The notes: generated from the letters alone by a model not told the origin. DNA of 64,000 nt from Daejeonella sp. (GCF_017495225.1 NZ_JAFEIG010000007.1:124001-188000); one strand, 5' to 3'. Numbered from the stretch's first letter, positions 27,719-36,224 are shown. Translations and numbers: made by a program.

Positions 27719-28792
27719 CTACTTTGATTTAGTAGCTTCTTCTAATTTCTTTTTTTCTTCAGCAATTGGTTTAAAAGGACCGAATTTATGTTGCTTCTCC
27801 GAGAATTTGTCAGCATAGGGTCCGAATGGGTGATCTATAGGCTTTTTAGACTTATCAGGCCAATCTTTAGGCACATTGATGTGTGGTCGAGCTTGCGAAT
27901 TAACATAAGCAGCAATATCCCAAGCCTCCTCATCAGTTAATTGAGGATTATCATGCGTTGCACCGATAGGCATATTGTATTTCACATACTTTGCAAAGTT
28001 GGAAATACGGTAAAGTCCCGCACCATCATTATAACTATTCTTACCCCAAAGTGGTGGAAAAGTATATTCACTTTTATCAGGATTGATTACACCGGAACCA
28101 TCTGCTTGATGGCAGCTTACACATTTTAAAGTATAGACCTCTTTTCCCTTTAGCGGATCAGCTGCTCTATCCAAAAAAGCCAGATCTTTAAAGCCAGACC
28201 CAGCTGCCTTTTCACCTTTAGGAACATTAGAACCTAAGAAATTGATATAAGCTACAATGGCTTTCATTTCTCTCGAATTTGTATCTAATGCAGAACCATT
28301 TAAACTTCTTTCAAAGCAGTCGTTTACCCTTTTTGGAATATCTTCAACACCACCACTTCGCGCCCTGAATTTAGGATAGAGAGAAGCTACAGAGCCATAA
28401 TTATTCCCAAAAACAGCCGTACCGGCTTGCAAGTGACAGTTTTGGCAGTTCATCCCATTACTTATTTGCATCACAGAACCATTAGGGCCTAAATATTTAG
28501 CGGTATGAGCAATTAATTCCTTGCCATATTCCACATTTTCTTTCTCAGCCGCATCGCTAATGGTACTAGTCTCAGGGGCAATCCAAAATTCTTGAACAAT
28601 TGCCTTTACCTCCGCGAGGGTTGCAGGCATTTCTTCAACGGCTACATCCTGACTTTTAGGCAGTTTGCTGATATAATATACTATTGGGATAGCAATCATT
28701 GCTACAATCAATAAAACTATCGCAAGGATGAGTTTATTAATTACTGAAAATAAGTCGTTTAATAAATTTTTATCGTCCTGCTTCTCAGACAT
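27719..28792 (-). CDS. TsdA-like dihaem cytochrome c (thiosulfate dehydrogenase family)
   Basis: A 357-residue protein anchored by one helix (residues ~18-42) with two periplasmic haem sites, C116-H120 (CQNCH) and C224-H228 (CVSCH). C159 in RVNDCFERSLNG lies 39 residues after H120, as expected for the His/Cys-ligated catalytic haem of TsdA. M274 in YNMPIG is a good axial ligand for the second haem. TsdA oxidises two thiosulfate to tetrathionate, or works in reverse. The gene sits between YeeE/YedE genes and the SoxB-like gene. Direction and electron acceptor are not readable; plain SoxA-type activity is less likely. Confidence 0.78.
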   Translation of the reverse strand: MSEKQDDKNLLNDLFSVINKLILAIVLLIVAMIAIPIVYYISKLPKSQDVAVEEMPATLAEVKAIVQEFWIAPETSTISDAAEKENVEYGKELIAHTAKYLGPNGSVMQISNGMNCQNCHLQAGTAVFGNNYGSVASLYPKFRARSGGVEDIPKRVNDCFERSLNGSALDTNSREMKAIVAYINFLGSNVPKGEKAAGSGFKDLAFLDRAADPLKGKEVYTLKCVSCHQADGSGVINPDKSEYTFPPLWGKNSYNDGAGLYRISNFAKYVKYNMPIGATHDNPQLTDEEAWDIAAYVNSQARPHINVPKDWPDKSKKPIDHPFGPYADKFSEKQHKFGPFKPIAEEKKKLEEATKSK

Positions 28793-28803
28793 AAGCTACA
28801 ATT

Positions 28804-29217
28804 TTAATGAGGTAATTTACTTTTTAATACACCATATAAATACGTGCCAATAAGGGCAAAGAAAAATACAATTGCCATAGCCCAATAACCATAACCAACG
28901 TTAACTACCATTGGTCCAGGACAAGCACCACCAAGTGCCCAACCCAATCCGAATATAGTACCACCAACTAAATAACGGTAAACTGAATTATCTTTCGGGC
29001 TAAACAAAATTTGATTCCCTGAGAAATCACGGATTTTGAATTTTTTTATGAGTGCAACACCAGCTACACCTAATGTTACAGCCGTACCAATGATTCCATA
29101 CATGTGGAAAGCTTGAAAACGGAACATTTCTTGAATTCTAAACCAAGAAACGGCTTCAGATTTGGTCATAACAATACCAAAAATTACACCAAGTACTAAG
29201 AATTTTATAAATTTCAT
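28804..29217 (-). CDS. YeeE/YedE-family membrane protein, C-terminal-half type
   Basis: A 137-residue inner-membrane protein with about four helices. ALGGACPGPMVVNVGYG is the second cysteine-containing signature of YeeE/YedE (TsuA) thiosulfate transporters. It starts 3 bases after the stop of the longer half-protein, so the two probably act together as one transporter that hands thiosulfate or sulfane sulfur across the membrane by cysteine relay. It precedes the TsdA-like gene by 11 bases. Confidence 0.85.
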   Translation of the reverse strand: MKFIKFLVLGVIFGIVMTKSEAVSWFRIQEMFRFQAFHMYGIIGTAVTLGVAGVALIKKFKIRDFSGNQILFSPKDNSVYRYLVGGTIFGLGWALGGACPGPMVVNVGYGYWAMAIVFFFALIGTYLYGVLKSKLPH

Positions 29218-29220
29218 CGT

Positions 29221-29778
29221 TTAAAATATTAAAGGCATAATTAAAAAAGTCATAATTAAACCACCTACAAAAAAGCCAATTACAGCAATTAGAGATGGGA
29301 ATTGAAGGTCCGACAGACCAGAAATTGCATGTCCTGACGTACAACCACCCGCATAGCGAGAGCCAAAACCAACCATTAATCCAGCAATTGCAAGAATTAA
29401 AAATCCTTTAAGGGAGAACATGGCATCAGTTCCAAAAATTTCAGTAGGTTGTAAAGATTCAGGTTCAGAAATACCCAATTTTGATAAATCTTGAATGGTT
29501 TCTTGTGAAATTTGAACAGGAGCACCTGTGTCAAGAAACTGTTTGGTTAAGAAACCACCTAAAACAGCTCCAATAAGAAATACAATATTCCAAATTTGTC
29601 CACGCCAGTTGAAGTCAAAAAACTTATTCGTTTTTCCTAGTCCCGCAGCAGCGCAAATTGTTCTAAGATTAGATGAAAACCCAAAGGATTGTCCGAAAAA
29701 TAAAAGGAAAAACATAATTCCCGAAATCATTAGTCCGGAGAACCACCAAGGCCAAGGTTGTGTTATAAATTCAATCAT
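29221..29778 (-). CDS. YeeE/YedE-family membrane protein, N-terminal-half type
   Basis: A 185-residue protein with about five helices and a ~40-residue soluble insert. RYAGGCTSGHAISGLSDLQ is the diagnostic YeeE/YedE motif with its essential-type cysteine. Together with the next gene it makes a two-gene version of the ~350-residue single-chain thiosulfate importer of other bacteria. Such a split is common in proteobacteria and Bacteroidota sulfur operons. It follows the universal-stress gene by 6 bases. Confidence 0.87.
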   Translation of the reverse strand: MIEFITQPWPWWFSGLMISGIMFFLLFFGQSFGFSSNLRTICAAAGLGKTNKFFDFNWRGQIWNIVFLIGAVLGGFLTKQFLDTGAPVQISQETIQDLSKLGISEPESLQPTEIFGTDAMFSLKGFLILAIAGLMVGFGSRYAGGCTSGHAISGLSDLQFPSLIAVIGFFVGGLIMTFLIMPLIF

Positions 29779-29784
29779 TTGTTT

Positions 29785-30621
29785 TTAGTTTGATAGATGA
29801 AATGAGATAATTGGTTTAAAAAGATGATTAATAAGCTTTTCGGTTGCACTTTGATGAAACAAGCCTCCCTTACCATGAGTTCCGATAAATACAAGGTCCA
29901 TATCGTTCATTTGATTAAAATGAACAACGCCATTTTCTACGTCTTTATCATTAATTAAATGGCATGCATAATTGTCAATACCATTCAACTGGGCAAACAA
30001 GTTCATATCTGCTTCAACTTTAGCCTTTTCTGCGTCTACCTGACCAGAGGTGATTTGCAACAAATGTACTTTTGTATTAAAAGCTTTAATCAATTTATTT
30101 AATAAAGTTAATCCTTCTTTTTTAGGATTAACAAAGTTATGCACAAGCAATATGTTTTCAATTAGAAGATCTGAACGATCGCACATTAAAGATAGCAAAG
30201 GAATTTGAGATTTACGAGCAATTACCTGAGCTTCTGTACCTGAAACAATTTCCTTTATTCCGCTTGCTCCTTTATTACCCATTACAATTAGATCGAAGGC
30301 ATTAGCATTGGAGAAGTTAAGAATAGCATCTGTAGTTTTGCCGAGCACTAAATGAACATTAATTTGATTACCATAAAGAGTTTTCAAATTTTCAAGCTTT
30401 CTCAGAGAAATTTCCTTTTGCTTTACTACATAGTTCACATCAATTTCGCCGCAAGTTTGAATCTCTCCTTTGGCATCCATTGTTACGGTATCCGGCACAT
30501 TTAATACATGTACAAAATGAATATCGGTTTCAATTTTCTCTTCCAATTTTTTCACCATTAGGTAGGCAAATTCGGCTTGGACAGAAAAATCGGTCGGAAT
30601 TAAAATTTTTAAACGTTCCAT
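29785..30621 (-). CDS. Tandem universal stress protein (UspA) domains
   Basis: A 278-residue cytoplasmic protein of two UspA folds. The first half has KILIPTDFS and VMGNKGASGIKEIVSGTEAQVI, a near-consensus ATP-binding G2xG9xGS/T region. The second half has FIGTHGKGGLFHQSATEKLI. It sits inside the sulfur operon between a rhodanese and a YeeE/YedE gene, which suggests a stress-response link. No enzymatic role can be assigned. Confidence 0.87.
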   Translation of the reverse strand: MERLKILIPTDFSVQAEFAYLMVKKLEEKIETDIHFVHVLNVPDTVTMDAKGEIQTCGEIDVNYVVKQKEISLRKLENLKTLYGNQINVHLVLGKTTDAILNFSNANAFDLIVMGNKGASGIKEIVSGTEAQVIARKSQIPLLSLMCDRSDLLIENILLVHNFVNPKKEGLTLLNKLIKAFNTKVHLLQITSGQVDAEKAKVEADMNLFAQLNGIDNYACHLINDKDVENGVVHFNQMNDMDLVFIGTHGKGGLFHQSATEKLINHLFKPIISFHLSN

Positions 30622-30638
30622 ATCAGATTAGTTCTTGT

Positions 30639-30884
30639 TTAATTACAGTTAATATTTTGCCAAGGGCCTTTATTTACCACATTGGTAATGCCATGTTGTG
30701 CAAGCATAGCCATTGCCATATTTACACGATTACCACTTCTACAAACCATGATAATTTCATCAAAGCCACGTAATTCATCAATGTGGCTTTCCAATTGATC
30801 GAGTGGATAATTTACACTACATGGAGCGTGTCCGTCCATATTAAATTCGTCTACTGATCTTACGTCTACAATAATTGATTTCAT
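30639..30884 (-). CDS. Single-domain rhodanese
   Basis: An 81-residue minimal rhodanese with the active-site loop CRSGNR near residue 48, preceded by VDVRSVDEF (the CH2A-type motif). It lacks a signal peptide and would move sulfane sulfur between persulfides and thiol acceptors in the cytoplasm. It is 17 bases upstream of the universal-stress gene and 81 bases behind the other small rhodanese, with no hairpin seen in that gap. Confidence 0.88.
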   Translation of the reverse strand: MKSIIVDVRSVDEFNMDGHAPCSVNYPLDQLESHIDELRGFDEIIMVCRSGNRVNMAMAMLAQHGITNVVNKGPWQNINCN

Positions 30885-30965
30885 AATAGAAAATTTTAAT
30901 GATTGAGCTTAATCAACACTATTATTTGTTTAATAAATGATAGTATTACAATTAATGCGCTGATT

Positions 30966-31280
30966 TTATTTTACAAATTGATTTACATTCCCTACGGTTC
31001 CACCATTAACAACATTGGTAAAACCATTTCTTTGCAGGATTGATTTAGCCTGTGAGCTTCTATTCCCACTACGACAGAATACGATGATATGCTTTTTGTC
31101 TTTAAATTTAGAAATCTGCCTAGAAATGCTATCCAGTGGAATATTCACGGATCCTTTTACTTTTACTTGTGCAAATTCTTGCGGACTACGAACATCGACT
31201 AAGAAAGCACCTTCCTCAATAAGTGCATTTAAATCAGGTTTTTCTGATGCACTAAATAATTTCTTTAAAAAATTTAACAT
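30966..31280 (-). CDS. Single-domain rhodanese
   Basis: A 104-residue rhodanese with active-site loop CRSGNRSSQA and the upstream VDVRSPQEFAQ motif. The N-terminus MLNFLKKLFSASEK is an amphipathic extension often seen in cytoplasmic rhodaneses of this type, not a signal peptide. It follows the thioredoxin gene by 5 bases, a plausible reductant or acceptor pair for persulfide sulfur. Confidence 0.9.
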   Translation of the reverse strand: MLNFLKKLFSASEKPDLNALIEEGAFLVDVRSPQEFAQVKVKGSVNIPLDSISRQISKFKDKKHIIVFCRSGNRSSQAKSILQRNGFTNVVNGGTVGNVNQFVK

Positions 31281-31285
31281 ATAAA

Positions 31286-31582
31286 TTAGATTGAAAACTT
31301 GTTAATTACTCCTACAAGGCCATTTTTCGGTACCACACCACTTTGACGCCACAAAACCTCACCCTTTTTAAAAAGGATTAAGGTTGGTACACCTTGTACT
31401 TGATATTCGGCAGCAGCTTGTGGGTTTTTATCCACATCCACCTTTAAAATACTAGCCGCATCGCCCACTTCCTGTTTTACTTCCTTTAAAATTGGGGCCA
31501 TTACCTTACATGGTCCACACCACTCAGCGAAAAAATCCACAAGCACTGGCTTATCGGATTGTATTAATTCATTAAATGTCAT
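31286..31582 (-). CDS. Thioredoxin
   Basis: A 98-residue thioredoxin with the classical WCGPCK active site (residues ~21-26) and the cis-proline segment VQGVPTLILFKKGE. No signal peptide, so cytoplasmic. In the sulfur operon it may release sulfide or sulfite from rhodanese persulfides rather than serve as the general cell thioredoxin. It lies between the DUF2892 gene and the rhodanese. Confidence 0.92.
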   Translation of the reverse strand: MTFNELIQSDKPVLVDFFAEWCGPCKVMAPILKEVKQEVGDAASILKVDVDKNPQAAAEYQVQGVPTLILFKKGEVLWRQSGVVPKNGLVGVINKFSI

Positions 31583-31606
31583 GTCTATTTTTTTAAAGCT
31601 TTTAAA

Positions 31607-31843
31607 TTAAACTACCTCTTCGTAAGATATTTCCTTTGAATCAGATTTTTTTGATGGAGTTGGCGTAGCGCATCCTCCAACACCACAGCATGCAGCATTA
31701 AAAAGAGCCATACCAGTAAAAAGTAATCCTGCGAAGCCGAACAACATGTCCTTGGCAACTATGGCTTGCACAATAATGGCTAAACCAATTCCTAGGCGTA
31801 GAAATCGAACGATATTCCAATTATTTAACAATACATCTTTCAT
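31607..31843 (-). CDS. DUF2892/YgaP-like small membrane protein
   Basis: A 78-residue protein with two helices in the pattern of DUF2892 (NIVRFLRLGIGLAIIVQAI and FAGLLFTGMALFNAACCGVGGC). The second helix ends in a cysteine-rich CCGVGGC. In YgaP the same domain is fused to a rhodanese, and here rhodaneses are in the same operon. It is the first gene of a 12-gene operon ending with the Crp/Fnr regulator. A strong AGGAGG ribosome-binding site precedes the ATG, unusual for this phylum. Confidence 0.83.
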   Translation of the reverse strand: MKDVLLNNWNIVRFLRLGIGLAIIVQAIVAKDMLFGFAGLLFTGMALFNAACCGVGGCATPTPSKKSDSKEISYEEVV

Positions 31844-31874
31844 GTTTTTAGCCTCCTTTTATTTAGAACTTATA

Positions 31875-31882
31875 CAAAGGTA
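31875..31882 (-). promoter_or_regulatory. -7 promoter box of the 12-gene sulfur operon
   Basis: On the minus strand the sequence reads TACCTTTG, an exact TAnnTTTG match, giving a predicted start near 31870. The palindrome at 31905-31918 is then centred at about -41.5, the position from which class-II Crp/Fnr activators contact RNA polymerase. Confidence 0.7.
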
Positions 31883-31904
31883 ATGCCTAAGATTTCGTTT
31901 ATAA

Positions 31905-31918
31905 GTAACAAAGGTTAC
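31905..31918. promoter_or_regulatory. Crp/Fnr-type operator 1 (DUF2892-trx-...-crp operon)
   Basis: GTAAC-AAAG-GTTAC, a perfect 5-bp palindrome with an Fnr-like 4-bp spacer. Its centre is 36.5 bp from the edge of the -7 box, the same spacing as at operators 2, 3 and 4. Confidence 0.75.
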
Positions 31919-31958
31919 AAATGGAAAAGACAAGATTTTAAGAAGAATTTAGGCTTGA

Positions 31959-33227
31959 TTAGTATGTAGGCACGCAATAATCGCTTTTCCAAAAGGTTTT
32001 TGTGGTGCAGCACATCCTGTGGTTGGCAATCATTCCAGCGATAGCAGTGATGGCTGCTACAATAAATAAAGCCTGACTTATACCAAATATATCTGCAAGG
32101 AAACCACTCAAAATTGCTCCAATAACATAACCACTATCGCGCCAAAGACGGAAAATACTTAAGCTTTGAGCACGTTGTTTAGGATGCGTTCCTTCGGCGA
32201 TAACAGAAAGGAAATTAGGATATACTAAAGCCGTTCCGAAGCCTAAAAGAATGGAGGCAAGAATTAAGAATGGTAAAGTATAAGCGAGGGCAATAAGTAA
32301 AATAGCGATTGCTTGAATTAACATACCGGCGGTAATAATTTGCTTTTTGCAGTGAGTATCGCCTAGTTTACCGGTAAAAAGTTGAGATATGCCCCAAACT
32401 GCTGGATAAATAGCAGCAATAATACCTATTTGTGTAATGCTAAAACCCCTTTGAATCAATAACATGGGTAGGAGTCCCCAAACTACCCCATCATTTAGAT
32501 TATTCACCAAGCCATTTAAGCTTACAGAACCCAAGTTTTGGTGTTTCCAGCTTGTTTCCTTCCAAACATTTTCAAAAAGAGGGAGCTTACTGGTCAGACT
32601 TTCCGTTTGAACGAAATGCGTGGTATCTTTCACCAAGAATATTGTGATTAATAATCCACCGAAAGCAAATAATATCCCTGGAATAAATGGGAAATAAGCA
32701 TATCCATAATCTGAGGCGATAGAACTAGCCAACCAAGCGGCAAGACCAACAGAAAGATAACCCGCAAACTCATTAATTCCCATGGCCAAGCCACGATTTT
32801 TACCACCCACTAGATCAATTTTCATAATCACGGTAGAGCTCCATGCTAGTCCCTGGTTAATACCCAATAAAACATTAGCCGCAATAACCCAATTCCAATT
32901 GGGAGCGTACATGAGCATAAAAGGCACGGGGAGGGCGAAGAGCCAGCCTATAATCAGAATAGTTTTACGATTAAATTTTTTGCTGAGTTGAGAAACGGCG
33001 TAATTACTTAGCGATTTACTAATTCCAAATGCAATGATAAAAGACATCAAAGCTGCATTAGCACTTAGTCCGAATTCTACATTACCAAAACCAGGCATAA
33101 TAGAACGTTCTAAACCAATCATGGCGCCTACAAAGGCATTCACCAATACAAGTAGAGCAAATTGATATTTATTTTCTTTTAAACCTTGCATACAAATTAA
33201 TATACGAAAAAATAATGGTAAAAACAA
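31959..33227 (-). CDS. MFS transporter in the sulfur regulon
   Basis: A 12-helix inner-membrane carrier. Translation probably starts at the methionine at residue 13 (33191; MQGLKENKYQ), because the preceding residues are an atypical extension. NVLLGINQGLAWSSTVIMKIDLVGGKNRGLAMGINEF (residues ~117-155) is the family-typical loop between helices 4 and 6. It follows persulfide dioxygenase 2 by 61 bases and shares its operator. It may move a sulfur compound, metal or weak acid; the substrate is unknown. Confidence 0.82.
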   Translation of the reverse strand: MFLPLFFRILICMQGLKENKYQFALLVLVNAFVGAMIGLERSIMPGFGNVEFGLSANAALMSFIIAFGISKSLSNYAVSQLSKKFNRKTILIIGWLFALPVPFMLMYAPNWNWVIAANVLLGINQGLAWSSTVIMKIDLVGGKNRGLAMGINEFAGYLSVGLAAWLASSIASDYGYAYFPFIPGILFAFGGLLITIFLVKDTTHFVQTESLTSKLPLFENVWKETSWKHQNLGSVSLNGLVNNLNDGVVWGLLPMLLIQRGFSITQIGIIAAIYPAVWGISQLFTGKLGDTHCKKQIITAGMLIQAIAILLIALAYTLPFLILASILLGFGTALVYPNFLSVIAEGTHPKQRAQSLSIFRLWRDSGYVIGAILSGFLADIFGISQALFIVAAITAIAGMIANHRMCCTTKTFWKSDYCVPTY

Positions 33228-33288
33228 ATAATAGGGGTAGACAAATGCCTAGCCCTATTATTTAAACATGCATTTTACATAAAAGATA

Positions 33289-34710
33289 TTATGCGTGCAT
33301 AGTTTTACTTTGGCAAACGAAATCAGTTTTAGGAACATTTGTTTCGCTAATTGCTTTAAATCCTCCGGCTATTTCTGTAAAGTTTCTATAGCCACGAGCT
33401 TGAAGGATAGAAGCTGCTGCCATACTTCTATAACCACCTGCACAATGTAAAAAGAAGTGTTCTTTCGGATTCACATCCTTAATCCAATCATTGATATAGT
33501 CGAGTGGTCTGTTAAATGCCTCATCCACATGCTCAGCAGCATATTCACTTTCTCTTCTTAGGTCAATAACCAAATCCTGCCCGATTCTAACTTCTTTAGC
33601 AAATTGCTCTGCAGTGATGCGGTCTACGATGTCTGCTTCTTTTCCAGATTTTAGCCATGCTTCGAATCCTCCTTGAAGGTGACCAAGAACATTGTCAAAG
33701 CCAACACGACTTAAGCGAGTGATTGCTTCTTCTTCTCTACCTTCATCAGTAACTAAGAGAATAGCTTGTTTCACATCCACAATAAGAGCACCTACCCAAG
33801 GGGCAAAATCACCATCTAGGCCGATATTTACAGACTGCGGAATAAAGCCGCGATAGAAAATGGTATTATTTCTAGTATCGAGAATTAATGCATCGGTTAG
33901 TTCGGCAACAAGTTCAAACTCATCCGGACTAAAAGCTTTCATTCCATGATTTAGGACAGTTTCGAAGCTGTCATAGCCCTTTTTATTCATAGCTACATTT
34001 AATCCGAAATACGCTGGTGGAGGAGTTAATCCATCTGTTACAGCTTTAATAAATGCTTCTCTATTTGGCTGATTTAGAGCATAATTCATCCGCTTTTGAT
34101 TACCCAAAGTATCCACAGTTTCGGTCATCATATTTTTGCCACATGCACTACCTGCACCATGTGCTGGATAAACGATAACATCATCCGCAAGAGGCATGAT
34201 TTTATTCATCAAGCTATCATAGAGTAAGCCAGCAAGTTGTTCCTGAGTCATGCTTGCTGCTTTTTGAGCAAGATCTGGGCGACCAACATCCCCTAAGAAA
34301 AGCGTATCGCCACTGAAAATACAGTGATCTTTACCATTCTCATCTTTAAGTAAGAAGGTTGTGCTTTCCATAGTATGGCCTGGCGTATGTAATACTTGTA
34401 TGCTTACATTGCCTACTTTAAACTCTTGACCATCAGTAGCAGAAATACAATCGAACTCACAAGCTGCATTTGGTCCGTACACAATGGGAGCACCCGTTTC
34501 TTTACCGAGATCCACATGCCCACTCACAAAGTCGGCATGAAAATGAGTTTCAAAAATATATTTTAGTTTAACCCCATCTTTTGCAAGCCTATCTAAGTAA
34601 GGCTTAACTTCACGAAGAGGATCGATAATGGCAGCTTCGCCATTGCTTGTGATGTAATATGCACCTTGTGCTAAACATCCGGTGTAAATCTGTTCTACTT
34701 TCATAATCAA
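33289..34710 (-). CDS. CstB-like persulfide dioxygenase-rhodanese fusion 2
   Basis: A 473-residue fusion laid out like staphylococcal CstB: metallo-beta-lactamase-fold persulfide dioxygenase (residues ~1-250; THFHADF with H56 and H58, LHTPGHT, SGDTLF), an inactive rhodanese-like domain (~260-355, no catalytic cysteine) and an active rhodanese (~365-455) with C423 in HCAGGYR. It converts glutathione- or low-molecular-weight persulfide to sulfite and then thiosulfate. The start may be the second methionine, two codons on. It has its own operator and -7 box, and the transcript upstream ends in a terminator. It differs clearly from paralogue 1. Confidence 0.88.
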   Translation of the reverse strand: MIMKVEQIYTGCLAQGAYYITSNGEAAIIDPLREVKPYLDRLAKDGVKLKYIFETHFHADFVSGHVDLGKETGAPIVYGPNAACEFDCISATDGQEFKVGNVSIQVLHTPGHTMESTTFLLKDENGKDHCIFSGDTLFLGDVGRPDLAQKAASMTQEQLAGLLYDSLMNKIMPLADDVIVYPAHGAGSACGKNMMTETVDTLGNQKRMNYALNQPNREAFIKAVTDGLTPPPAYFGLNVAMNKKGYDSFETVLNHGMKAFSPDEFELVAELTDALILDTRNNTIFYRGFIPQSVNIGLDGDFAPWVGALIVDVKQAILLVTDEGREEEAITRLSRVGFDNVLGHLQGGFEAWLKSGKEADIVDRITAEQFAKEVRIGQDLVIDLRRESEYAAEHVDEAFNRPLDYINDWIKDVNPKEHFFLHCAGGYRSMAAASILQARGYRNFTEIAGGFKAISETNVPKTDFVCQSKTMHA

Positions 34711-34753
34711 GAATTTGACTACACAAAAATCGCTAATACTAAGGCTTCATTTT

Positions 34754-34767
34754 GCAACAAATGTTAC
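34754..34767. promoter_or_regulatory. Crp/Fnr-type operator 2 (persulfide dioxygenase 2 - MFS operon)
   Basis: GCAAC-AAAT-GTTAC, one mismatch from the palindrome. The -7-like box GATTTTTG lies at 34724-34731 on the minus strand, again 36.5 bp from the operator centre. Confidence 0.68.
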
Positions 34768-34768
34768 C

Positions 34769-34808
34769 TATAAAAAAAGCCGCCAAAAATAATTTGGCAG
34801 CTTTTTTA
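34769..34808 (-). terminator. Terminator after persulfide dioxygenase 1
   Basis: A hairpin with GCCAAA/TTTGGC and GC/GC stems (one C/A mismatch) lies between A- and T-runs. Read on the minus strand it ends in a run of T just before operator 2. It separates the Prx-PDO1 transcript from the PDO2-MFS transcript. Confidence 0.82.
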
Positions 34809-34826
34809 TAGTTTGAGGGGTTTTAA

Positions 34827-36224
34827 TTAAGACACCAAAGGTTCGCCTTTATTTACCCATTCATTGATACCTCCAGAGTAATTTGAGATATTGGTAAATC
34901 CTTCTTTAACAAGAATTGAATATCCAATTGCAGCTCTATCACCACCCTGACAGTGAATCAGTACTTTCTTATCTTTACTGATTTTATCCAAATTTTGAGG
35001 TAGAGTACCTACAAACACATTGTCGGCATGAGCGATATGTCCTGAATTATATTCAGCTACACCTCTTAGATCTACGATTTGCACATCCTCTTGCATCAAT
35101 TTTTTAGCTTCGTCAATTGAAAGAACGTTAGCCTTTTCTAATTTGCCACCAGCTTCAGTCCAAACAGAAGTTGAAGGAACATAACCATAGATATTATCTA
35201 ATCCGATACGCATCAATTTTCTTGTCAGATCATCCAATTTAGATTCATCGGCTAAGATGATAAATTGCTCATCATATTTTAAGAACCATCCCGCCCAAGT
35301 AGCGAAAGCGTTATTACCTTGAATATTCATTGTTCCAGGAATAAATCCTGCTGCAAATTCTACTTTATCTCTTGCATCAAGTACTTTCATACCTTTAGCC
35401 ATAGCATCTTTAAGATCTGCTGCACTTAATTTTTTAAGTGTAGGTACTTCAGTTAACAATGGACGATCAACCTTATTCAGACTTTTCATCATTGCAAAAT
35501 ACTTAGGTGGTTCAGGTTGATCAGCTAAAAGATATTGAACAAATCCTTTTTCATCATTATCATATTGGAAAGCCCAGTTTCTTACTTTCTCGTAACCAAC
35601 GGTTGTACTTGGAACAGCACCAAGAGCTTTACCACATGCAGAACCTGCACCATGACCTGGCCAAACCTGAATATAATCAGGAAGAGAAGAGAACTTATTG
35701 ATTGATTTGTACATTTCCTTTGCACCAGCATCCATTGTACCAGTTAATCCAGCAGCTTTTTCTAATAAATCTGGGCGACCAATATCACCTACGAATACGA
35801 AGTCGCCGGTAAATAACATCACAGGCTCTTTAGAAGCAGGATTATCTGTTAGCAAAAAGCTGATACTTTCTGGCGTATGACCTGGAGTATGCAATACTTC
35901 CATGGTAAGATTACCAATCTGCACTTTATCACCATCCTTTAAGCCATGATGCTTAAATTCATATTCCCATCCTTCACCACCTTCATCAGACAAGAACATT
36001 TCTGCTCCTGTTAATTTAGCTAACTCACGAGAACCTGCAAGGAAATCTGCATGAATATGCGTTTCGAAAATATGAGTGATGGTCATATTATTCGCCTTAG
36101 CGATTTCTAAATAAGTATCCACATCACGTTTCGGATCAATTACTGCAGCTACACCAGCTTTTTGGCAGCCGATAAAATAACTTGCCTGTGCAAGACTCTT
36201 ATCATAAATGTGTTGAAAAAACAT
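34827..36224 (-). CDS. CstB-like persulfide dioxygenase-rhodanese fusion 1
   Basis: A 465-residue fusion with the same layout as paralogue 2: dioxygenase domain (~1-250; THIHADF with H56 and H58, LHTPGHT with H112 and H116, D141 in GDFVF), an inactive rhodanese-like domain (~265-355) and an active C-terminal rhodanese with C425 in HCQGGDR. It lies 33 bases behind the peroxiredoxin gene and shares its operator-controlled promoter. It oxidises persulfide made by SQR; the rhodanese then gives thiosulfate. Confidence 0.88.
   Translation of the reverse strand: MFFQHIYDKSLAQASYFIGCQKAGVAAVIDPKRDVDTYLEIAKANNMTITHIFETHIHADFLAGSRELAKLTGAEMFLSDEGGEGWEYEFKHHGLKDGDKVQIGNLTMEVLHTPGHTPESISFLLTDNPASKEPVMLFTGDFVFVGDIGRPDLLEKAAGLTGTMDAGAKEMYKSINKFSSLPDYIQVWPGHGAGSACGKALGAVPSTTVGYEKVRNWAFQYDNDEKGFVQYLLADQPEPPKYFAMMKSLNKVDRPLLTEVPTLKKLSAADLKDAMAKGMKVLDARDKVEFAAGFIPGTMNIQGNNAFATWAGWFLKYDEQFIILADESKLDDLTRKLMRIGLDNIYGYVPSTSVWTEAGGKLEKANVLSIDEAKKLMQEDVQIVDLRGVAEYNSGHIAHADNVFVGTLPQNLDKISKDKKVLIHCQGGDRAAIGYSILVKEGFTNISNYSGGINEWVNKGEPLVS

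Noticed and set aside
27719..28792. SoxA or cytochrome c oxidase subunit as the identity of the dihaem cytochrome
   Set aside because: Two CxxCH with a Cys 39 residues after the first haem His and an NMP ligand motif fit TsdA better; no copper-binding or SoxA-type features.
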